Assembly: GCA_023055505.1 (NCBI GenBank)
Contig: JALIRH010000095.1
Span: forward strand, 372,001 to 436,000
Direction of reading: 5' to 3'
DNA: 64,000 nucleotides
DNA from: Callipepla californica brunnescens
Lineage: Eukaryota > Chordata > Aves > Galliformes > Odontophoridae
Shown piece after piece: positions 32,871-42,154 of this stretch. Made by a program: the position numbers and the translations under genes. Within the stretch, counting starts at the first letter, position 1, and each line of letters starts with the position of its first letter. The notes below the pieces were generated by a model. The model worked only from the letters and a program-made list of their open reading frames with translations, had not been told where the DNA came from and made no database searches.

Positions 32871-35800
32871 ATGTATGGGATGATTTGTATGATGTAACCC
32901 AAAACCAAACCCCAGGCCTACCCCTTCTCTCACCCTGACACTCGAACCAAACCTCCGCCTAAACCTAACCCTAATATCTAAGCCTAAGCCTAACCCTTCC
33001 AATTGCCCTAGCCCTAACACTAACCCTTTTCCTATACCTAACCCTGACCTCAACCCTGATCCTAACCTTTCCCTAACCCTAACACCAACCCGTAACATCA
33101 TTTGAATCCTAATCCTATTCCAAACCTTAACCCTATCCCAAGGCCTAACCCTACTCTGACCTTTACACTCCAACTAACCCAACCTCGATCAATAAATACA
33201 AATGGAGTCCTAAACCTAAACCTAAACCTAAACCTACTGCTAACACCACAAGTCAGCCTACTTTTCTCCCTAAATCTAATCACAAATCTCAAAAAATCTT
33301 TGTCCCTAACCCTAATCATAAATCCAGTCCAAACTCTGAAACTTTCCCAAAACCTATGCCTATTCCTAACACTTACTCTTACCCTAAGTCTATCCCTAAC
33401 ACTAACCCTTCTCCCAGACACAACCCTAAAGCCAACACTAATCCTAACCTAATCTTTATCCTAATCCTAAACCTAATCCTAACTCTTACCCTAATTCTAA
33501 CTCTACCCTAACCCTAACTCTGACCCTCAAACCAAACCCACATTTAAGCACAACCCTAATCCCGACACCTAGCATCAGATTACCACAACCCTAACGGAAC
33601 CCTAACCCTAACACTAATGCTATGACTATCCCAAACCCTAACCCAAGTACTAGACCAAACCATACCCCTATCCCTCACTCTAAAACTAACAACCCTAACT
33701 AAACTCTAACCGTAACCCTATCCCTAATACTAACACTAATCATCTTTTAAACACCAATGTTATTCCTATTCCTAAACCTTACCCAATCTCCAAATGAAAT
33801 CCAAGGCCGGTGCCTTCTCACACCCTAACGATCAAACCAAACCTACATCTAAACCTAACCCTAAATCCAATCTTTACCCTAAACCATACACTTGCCCTGG
33901 CCTTAACACTAACCCTTTCCCTATACCTAACCCTAACCCTAACCTTAACACTAATTTGAGGCCTATCCCTAGTAGGAACCCAAAACCTAATTGGGATCTG
34001 AATCCTGTTCTTAACCTTAACCCTAACACGACTTAACTCTACTCTGACCCTAAAAGTCAAATGAACCCTACTCCTTACCCTAAACCTCAATCTAAACCTA
34101 AACCTAACCCTAAACCTAAACTTCACAAGAACACTCAACCTAATCCTAGCACTAACCTAAACTAAAACTAAAACACCTTTTTTGCTAACCCTAATCCTAA
34201 ATCTAACCCTAACCCCAAAACTCCCCCAAACCTGACCCTAAACCTAATCCACTCCAAAATCCTTACCCTAACCCTAACCCCAAACACCCTAATACTAGAA
34301 CTAAAGCAATCCTTCACCCTAACCCTAAAACTAACAATTTAACTTTGACCCTAAAACTCAAATTCACCCTACATACACTTGATGCTACCTAGGTTAGGGT
34401 CAGGCTCAATCTGGGTTTTGTGTTGGGGTCAAAGGGATAGGGTTAGGGTAGAGTTCGAGTTAGGATGAAGGTAATGCTTACAGATATGTTTAGAGAATGG
34501 AACAGGGTTAGGGTTAAGGTTAGGGTAAGGTTGAAGGTTAGGCTCAGGGACAGATTTAGGGTTAGAGTTTGGGTTCCTTTTAGGTTTAGGGATAGGGTTA
34601 GGGTACGGTTAGGTATTGTACAACGCTAAGTGTTAGCTTCTGGGTAAGGGATAGGGTTAGGGTAAGGGTTAGATTCAGGGTTAGGGTTAGCATTAGCATC
34701 AGGGTTAGGGTTATGGTAAGAGTTAGGATAGGGAATGGGATACAGTTAGGGTAAGGGTTAGGAATAGGGTTAGGGTTACATTAAGGTTAGGGTTAGTGTT
34801 TGGATCAGGGGTAGGGTTAGGAATAAAGTTAGAGTAAGGGCTAGGATTAGGGTTAGGGTTAGGGTAGGGATACGGTTAGGGTAGAGTTAAGGTTAGGGTA
34901 GGGTTAGAGTTAGGGTAAGGGTTAGGGATAGGGTTAGGGTTAGGGTTAGGTTAGGGTTTGGGTTATGGTAAGAGTTAGGATAGGGATTGTGATACGGTTA
35001 GGGTAAGGGTTAGGAATAGGGATAGGGTTTGATTAGGGTAAGGGTTATTGTTTGGATTAGGGGTAGGGTTACGAATAAAGTTAGAGTTAGGGCAAGGATT
35101 AGGGTTAGGGTTCGGGATTGGATTAGTGTTAGGGTAAGGAATAAAGTTAGAGTTAGTGTTAGGATTAGGGTTAGGGTAAAGTAGGGTTAGGGGTAGGGTT
35201 AGGGTTAGGGTTAGGGTTAGGGTAGGGTTAGGGTTAGGGTTTGGGTTAGGCTAGGGTTAGGGTAAGGGTTAGGGTTAGGGTTAGGGTTAGGGTTAGGGTT
35301 AGGGTAGGGTTAGGGTTAGGGTTAGGGTACGGGTTAGGGTTAGGGTTAGGGTTAGGGTTAGGGTTAGGGCTAAGGTTAAATTTTTTGTTAGGGTTAGGGT
35401 TAGGGTTAGGGTTAAGGTTAAATTTATTGTTAGGGTTAGGGTTAGGGTTAGGGTTAGGTTAGGGTTGGGGTTAGGGTTAGGGTTAGGGTTAGGGTTAGGG
35501 TTAGGGTATGCTTAGGGTTAGGGTAAAATTAGGGTTAGGGTTAGTGTTAGGGTTAGGGTTAAATTTATTGTTAGGTTTAGGGTTAAGGTTAGAGTTAGGG
35601 TTAGGGTTAGGGTTAGGGTTAGGGTTACGGTTAGGGTTAGGGTTAGGGTTAGGGTTAGGGTTACGGTTAGGGTTAGGGTTAGGGTTAGGTTAGGGTTAGG
35701 CTTAGGGTTAAGGTTAGAGTTAGGGTTAGGGTTAGGGTTAGGGTTAGGGTTAGGTAAGGGTTAGGGTTAAGGTAAGAATTAGGATAGGGATTGTGATACA

Positions 35801-38024
35801 GTTAAGATAAGGGTTAGGAATTAGAGTTAGGGTTAGGGTTAGGATTAGGGTTAGGGTTAGGTTAGGGTTAGGGTTAGGGTTAAGGTTAGAGTTAGGGTTA
35901 GGGTTAGGGTTAGGGTTAGGTAAGGGTTAGGGTTAGGGTAAGAATTAGGATAGGGATTGTGATACAGTTAAGGTAAGGGTTAGGAATTAGGGTTAGGGTT
36001 AGGGTTAGGTTTAGGTTTAGGTTTAGGGTTAGGGTTAGGGTTAGTGTTAGGGTAGGTTAGGGTTAGGGTATGGTAGGGTTAGGGTTAGGGTAGGGTAAGG
36101 GTTAGCATTAGGTTTAGGGTTAGGGTTAGGGTTAGAGTTAGGTTAGGGCTAGGGTTAGGGTTAGGGTTAGGGTTAATGTAGTTTAGGGCTAGGGTTAGGG
36201 TTAGGGTTAGGATAGGGTTAATGTAGGGTTAGGGTTAGTGCTAGGAATCAATTTGGAGGAAGGAAAAGGTATAGGAATTGGTTCATTGTTAGCGTTAGTC
36301 TTCAGGGTTAGGGTTCGGATTTAGCACTATGTTTCAGGTTCCTTTTAGGTTTAGTGATAAGGATTAGGGGTACGTTTAGGTATTGTACAATGCTAAGTGT
36401 TAGCTTCTGGGTGGGGGTTGGGGTTAGATTAAGGGTGAGGGTTAGGGTTAGGACTAGATTTAGGATTAGGTTTAGGAATAGGTTTTCTTTGATTGTTAGG
36501 GTGAGAGAAAGGTTAGGCCTTGGGTTTGTTTTTGGAATAGTTTTGGGTTTCAGAATAGGAATTGGGTTAGTATTTGGAATCTGATTGCTTTAGTATTAGT
36601 GTTAGGGTGGGGGTTAGAAGTTAGGTGAGCGTTGTGGTAATCTAATGCTTTGTGTTAGGCTTAGGGTTGGGCTTGAGGTTGGTGTTAGGGTCAGCTTTAG
36701 TTTGAAGGTAGATTTAGAGTTTAAATTGTGGTCATGCTTTGGATTAGTTTTAGAGTTAGGGTAAGATTTAGGTTTCCTTTCAGTGTTAGGCTGTGAGAAT
36801 TGTAGGCTTTGTGTTTTTGGGATTGTGTTGGGTTTAGGAATTGGAATAGTGTTTGGGATAGTATTAGCGTTAAGGCTGGGGTTAGAGTTAGGTGATGGCT
36901 GTGGTAATCTAATGCTTTGTGTTAGGTTTAGGGTTGGGCTTCAATCTGGGGTTGGTTTTAAGGTCCCATTTAGATTTCAGGAAGAATTGGAGTTAAATTG
37001 AGGTAACGGTTAGGATTAGATTTAGGGTTCTGATAAGGGTTAGGTTAGGGTTAGGGTTTGGTTCCAAGTTGTTTTTAGGGTTAGGGTTAACGTTAGGTTT
37101 CAGGATAGGGTTAGGAATATAGCTAGGTGTTAGGTAAGGTTTAGTCCTGGGGTTTCAGTTCGGGTTAGGTGAAGCGTTAGTTTTACAGTTAGAAGACATG
37201 TTAGGGTTAGGGTTAGGTTTTGGTGTAGATTTAGGTTTAGGGTAAGGGTTAGGGATGTAGATGAAGGGTTCTCTTTAGTTTTAGGACCAGGGAAGGGTCC
37301 TAAAAGGGCCTTGGCTAAGGGTGAGTTTTAGTATTTGATTTAGCGTTGCGTTCAGGTCTAGGTTAGTTTGAGTGTCAGGCTGAGAGAAGGGGTAGGCCTT
37401 GGGTTTGGTTCTGGCTTAGTGTTAGGTTTAGGAATAGGAATAGTTTTGGTGTTTGGATTGGGTTTGGGGTTAGTAGTAGGGATTGGATTGGGGTTAGTGT
37501 TAGGTGAGATCTGCGGTAATCTGATGCTTTCTTTGAGGCTTGAGGTTTGAGCTTAAACGTGGTGTTGGTTTTAGGGTAGGATTTAGGGCTAGGGTTTGGT
37601 TGAGGGTAGCATTAGGTTTAGGTTTAGGGGAAGGGTTTTGGTTAGGGTAGAGGTTAGAATTCTGGTTTGGGTTAGGAATAGGGTTCTGGACAAGGTAAGG
37701 ATTTAGTCCTAGGTTTCCAGTTAGGGTAAGGTGAAGTGCTGGTGTTCTAGTTAGGAGAAGAGTTAGGTTGAGGTTTCGGGTTAGGTTTTTTTGTCGATTT
37801 AGGTTTTAGGTAAGGGGTAGATTTTAGACAACATGAGCTTTCTGGTCAGAGTAGGGTTAGGCCTTAGAATATGGATAAGATTAGGATAAATGTAGGGTTA
37901 GTTTCGGGTTTAGGTTAGTTTGAGTGTTAGGCTGAGAGAAGGGGAGGGCCTTGGGTTTGGGTTTGGTTTAGGGTTAAGATAAGGTTTAGGAATAGGAGTA
38001 GGTTTGGGGTTTGGATTGGGTTTG
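32707..38024 (+). repeat. 5.3-kb tandem unit 2 (5318 bp)
   Basis: Nearly identical to unit 1 over its whole length. It differs by scattered substitutions (for example AATGGAGTCC instead of AATGGAAGGAATCC near 33203) and by a shorter TTAGGG core. The pol fragment occupies 32707-32870. Confidence 0.93.
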
Positions 38025-38188
38025 GACTTGATAGTGACTCCCCACTGAACCATAACATCAGGGCCCCATAAATATCATCGGAATTGGCAACACAAACGGT
38101 TTGATAGTAGCTACCCGATCTTCAGGTCCTCTGATTGGAATGAACTCAGCACTTTGCTGGCTGTTCCTTGCACCTCCCACCCCAGCTA
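38025..38188 (-). pseudogene. Retroviral pol fragment in unit 3
   Basis: Same 164-bp protease-region fragment with the same two junctions as in unit 2. Confidence 0.88.
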
Positions 38189-40729
38189 ATGTATGGGATG
38201 ATTTGTATGATGTAACCCAAAACCAAACCCCAGGCCTACCCCTTCTCTCACCCTGACACTCGAACCAAACCTCCGCCTAAACCTAACCCTAATATCTAAG
38301 CCTAAGCCTAACCCTTCCAATTGCCCTAGCCCTAACACTAACCCTTTTCCTATACCTAACCCTGACCTCAACCCTGATCCTAACCTTTCCCTAACCCTAA
38401 CACCAACCCGTAACATCATTTGAATCCTAATCCTATTCCAAACCTTAACCCTATCCCAAGGCCTAACCCTACTCTGACCTTTACACTCCAACTAACCCAA
38501 CCTCGATCAATAAATACAAATGGAGTCCTAAACCTAAACCTAAACCTAAACCTACTGCTAACACCACAAGTCAGCCTACTTTTCTCCCTAAATCTAATCA
38601 CAAATCTCAAAAAATCTTTGTCCCTAACCCTAATCATAAATCCAGTCCAAACTCTGAAACTTTCCCAAAACCTATGCCTATTCCTAACACTTACTCTTAC
38701 CCTAAGTCTATCCCTAACACTAACCCTTCTCCCAGACACAACCCTAAAGCCAACACTAATCCTAACCTAATCTTTATCCTAATCCTAAACCTAATCCTAA
38801 CTCTTACCCTAATTCTAACTCTACCCTAACCCTAACTCTGACCCTCAAACCAAACCCACATTTAAGCACAACCCTAATCCCGACACCTAGCATCAGATTA
38901 CCACAACCCTAACGGAACCCTAACCCTAACACTAATGCTATGACTATCCCAAACCCTAACCCAAGTACTAGACCAAACCATACCCCTATCCCTCACTCTA
39001 AAACTAACAACCCTAACTAAACTCTAACCGTAACCCTATCCCTAATACTAACACTAATCATCTTTTAAACACCAATGTTATTCCTATTCCTAAACCTTAC
39101 CCAATCTCCAAATGAAATCCAAGGCCGGTGCCTTCTCACACCCTAACGATCAAACCAAACCTACATCTAACCCTAACCCTAAATCCAATCTTTACCCTAA
39201 ACCATACACTTGCCCTGGCCTTAACACTAACCCTTTCCCTATACCTAACCCTAACCCTAACCTTAACACTAATTTGAGGCCTATCCCTAGTAGGAACCCA
39301 AAACCTAATTGGGATCTGAATCCTGTTCTTAACCTTAACCCTAACACGACTTAACTCTACTCTGACCCTAAAAGTCAAATGAACCCTACTCCTTACCCTA
39401 AACCTCAATCTAAACCTAAACCTAACCCTAAACCTAAACTTCACAAGAACACTCAACCTAATCCTAGCACTAACCTAAACTAAAACTAAAACACCTTTTT
39501 TGCTAACCCTAATCCTAAATCTAACCCTAACCCCAAAACTCCCCCAAACCTGACCCTAAACCTAATCCACTCCAAAATCCTTACCCTAACCCTAACCCCA
39601 AACACCCTAATACTAGAACTAAAGCAATCCTTCACCCTAACCCTAAAACTAACAATTTAACTTTGACCCTAAAACTCAAATTCACCCTACATACACTTGA
39701 TGCTACCTAGGTTAGGGTCAGGCTCAATCTGGGTTTTGTGTTGGGGTCAAAGGGATAGGGTTAGGGTAGAGTTCGAGTTAGGATGAAGGTAATGCTTACA
39801 GATATGTTTAGAGAATGGAACAGGGTTAGGGTTAAGGTTAGGGTAAGGTTGAAGGTTAGGCTCAGGGACAGATTTAGGGTTAGAGTTTGGGTTCCTTTTA
39901 GGTTTAGGGATAGGGTTAGGGTACGGTTAGGTATTGTACAACGCTAAGTGTTAGCTTCTGGGTAAGGGATAGGGTTAGGGTAAGGGATAGATTCAGGGTT
40001 AGGGTTAGCATTAGCATCAGGGTTAGGGTTATGGTAAGAGTTAGGATAGGGAATGGGATACAGTTAGGGTAAGGGTTAGGAATAGGGTTAGGGTTACATT
40101 AAGGTTAGGGTTAGTGTTTGGATCAGGGGTAGGGTTAGGAATAAAGTTAGAGTAAGGGCTAGGATTAGGGTTAGGGTTAGGGTAGGGATACGGTTAGGGT
40201 AGAGTTAAGGTTAGGGTAGGGTTAGAGTTAGGGTAAGGGTTAGGGATAGGGTTAGGGTTAGGGTTAGGGTTAGGTTAGGGTTTGGGTTATGGTAAGAGTT
40301 AGGATAGGGATTGTGATACGGTTAGGGTAAGGGTTAGGAATAGGGATAGGGTTTGATTAGGGTAAGGGTTATTGTTTGGATTAGGGGTAGGGTTACGAAT
40401 AAAGTTAGAGTTAGGGCTAGGATTAGGGTTAGGGTTCGGGATTGGATTAGTGTTAGGGTAAGGAATAAAGTTAGAGTTAGTGTTAGGATTAGGGTTAGGG
40501 TAAAGTAGGGTTAGGGGTAGGGTTAGGGTTAGGGTTAGGGTTAGGGTAGGGTTAGGGTTAGGGTTTGGGTTAGGCTAGGGTTAGGGTAAGGGTTAGGGTT
40601 AGGGTTAGGGTTAGGGTTAGGGTTAGGGTAGGGTTAGGGTTAGGGTTAGGGTACGGGTTAGGGTTAGGGTTAGGGTTAGGGTTAGGGTTAGGGTTAAGGT
40701 TAAATTTTTTGTTAGGGTTAGGGTTAGGG

Positions 40730-41295
40730 TGTCATGGTTTTATGATTTTTGGTACTGGTATTCCACATCATAACATCATATATTGCATTAAGAGTTAAAG
40801 AGCTAATACTCCAGCTCCATAGATCATTGATAATTCCAGGTATACCTGTCTCAGAAGAGAAGAAGAACTACATTCCCCAGAGGACTTTGCGATGCTTTGT
40901 ATTTTTACGTGTTTTCCGCTCAGAGGGAACAGATAAAAACCCTCAGCGGTCACGGGACACTCTCTTTCCTTCGGGATCGTCTCAGCAGTGGGTGCTCGCT
41001 GCCGTATCGCCTTCAGCGTTAGCGTAAGGCCTTCGGTTTATCGGACACTCTCTCTTGCTCATTTTATTTGATTCATTAGCCTCAATTCCAATTATATTGT
41101 ATTATATTCTGTTATTTTACTTTCTGATATCTTATTTAGTAAATTAGCTTTCCTCCTCAGATCGTTGCCGCTGTTTTGTTTCTAGGCCCATCTCCCTTTT
41201 CCCTTATTCCTTCCCCTTTCCTGGGGCGTGGGTCTGTGGGTCCCCCGCACCAATTGTCACGGAACCGGGCCGATCCAGCCGGTAAACCGTTGACA
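40730..41295 (+). mobile_element. 5' LTR of the young element
   Basis: 566 bp, TGTCA...TGACA with a 5-bp terminal inverted repeat. Likely promoter elements include GATAAAAACCC (about 40932), and a polyadenylation-like AGTAAA lies at 41138-41143. A CT-rich stretch and CCCTTTCCTGGGGCG precede the U5 end. It contains no gene, and the 92-codon open frame from 40749 is incidental. It differs from the 3' LTR only at 40780 by eye. Confidence 0.93.
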
Positions 41296-41299
41296 TATT

Positions 41300-41375
41300 T
41301 GGCGCCCAACGTGGGGCTCGAACCCACGACCCTGAGATTAAGAGTCTCATGCTCTACCGACTGAGCTAGCCGGGC
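41300..41375 (-). tRNA. Entire tRNA-Lys(CTT)+CCA embedded at the primer-binding site
   Basis: The plus strand starts TGGCGCCCAACGTGGGGC, the normal 18-nt primer site for tRNA-Lys1,2. The complementarity does not stop there but runs to 41375. The minus strand 41375-41303 is a full 73-nt tRNA: acceptor GCCCGGC pairs with GTTGGGC, the D-arm TAGCTCAGTCGG doubles as A box, the anticodon loop CTCTTAA has CTT at 41342-41340, and the T-arm GGTTCGAGCC doubles as B box. CCA follows at 41302-41300. Encoded CCA is not normal for a nuclear tRNA gene but is expected if the segment is a cDNA of a mature tRNA. No Pol III T-run follows closely, so it is probably not a working gene. It serves as, or extends, the PBS. 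Confidence 0.95.
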
Positions 41376-41545
41376 AGAGACATACTCTTAGAGTGAATCT
41401 CTGTCTCTTGCTAGCAAGCTTATCTGTACTGCAGGTACTGTACGGCATAACATGACCTTGAAAGCTGGGCGTACTGCCAGTTGTTCTGGGATATCTGTAA
41501 ACTTTTTTGGGTGTTGCTAACTTGTTATAGTAAAGAAAAAAAAAA
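41376..41545 (+). other. Leader between primer site and gag
   Basis: 170 bp without a long open frame, ending in an A-rich run (12 A) directly before the gag-like ATG at 41546. Presumably the untranslated leader holding any packaging signal. No motif is recognised. Confidence 0.6.
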
Positions 41546-42154
41546 ATGCTCTCTCTTTTTAAACTGCTCTTAAAGGGGCTGCATTTCATTGCTTTTTCCC
41601 TTTTAATGCTCAAAACGTACTGGGACCTTTTCCCTGAGCACCTGCAAGATCCTGAGAACTTGAGCAGATATTTGAGACAGGGATGCTGCGGCTCAGACAG
41701 ATCTGAGGAGGCCCAAATTATTTGGGGTCTGGCTTATGCCAATCGGACCTTATTCAATACTATCCCAGAGAGGCATAGAGTTTTTAAAATAGAGCGAGAG
41801 AGTCTCCGAGCCGAAAGGGACAGTCTCCAAATTGAGAAAGACAGTCTTTTAGCTGACAATCAGACCCTCCAGACCGAGAGAGACGCCCTCCAGATTGAGA
41901 GAGACACCTTCCGGTCTCAACAAGAAGCTCTCCAGACCAACATGGACGCCCTCCAGTTCGAGGAAAACACCCTCCTGCCTGAAAGAGATGCCCTCCAGTC
42001 CGAACTCAACAACCCTCAGTCTCAACATGATGGTCTCCAGTTTGTGCAAGATGCCCTCCAACCTGAAAGAGACACCCTCCTGTCTGAGCGAGATGTCCTC
42101 CTGTCTGAACGGTACTCCTTCAGAACTAAACGAGGTACCTACCAGCTACAATAG
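41546..42154 (+). CDS. Gag-like heptad coiled-coil protein, 202 aa
   Basis: Starts at the first ATG after the leader and ends at TAG 42152-42154. Residues 3-22 are strongly hydrophobic (LSLFKLLLKGLHFIAFSLLM), and residues 23-82 form a globular-looking segment. Residues 83-194 are sixteen consecutive seven-residue repeats in unbroken register, consensus ERDALQx, with leucine at the fifth position in most. This predicts a long coiled coil, and the DNA shows a matching 21-bp periodicity. No zinc knuckle or major homology region of orthodox Gag is visible. It takes the gag position upstream of pol. I suspect it is related to the chicken ERNI/ENS coiled-coil proteins, from memory of their architecture only. 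It may be a capsid remnant or an adapted regulatory protein. Confidence 0.75.
   Translation: MLSLFKLLLKGLHFIAFSLLMLKTYWDLFPEHLQDPENLSRYLRQGCCGSDRSEEAQIIWGLAYANRTLFNTIPERHRVFKIERESLRAERDSLQIEKDSLLADNQTLQTERDALQIERDTFRSQQEALQTNMDALQFEENTLLPERDALQSELNNPQSQHDGLQFVQDALQPERDTLLSERDVLLSERYSFRTKRGTYQLQ

Noticed and set aside
40749..41027. 92-codon frame inside the LTRs (also 45110-45388)
   Set aside because: It falls within the LTR, starts on a GTG-type codon, and has no recognisable domain. It is not preserved in the solo LTR at 17638.
41303..41375. A functional host tRNA-Lys gene
   Set aside because: It lies exactly at the PBS position, has an encoded CCA, is antisense to the element and lacks a nearby Pol III terminator. 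A retroelement-captured tRNA copy fits better.
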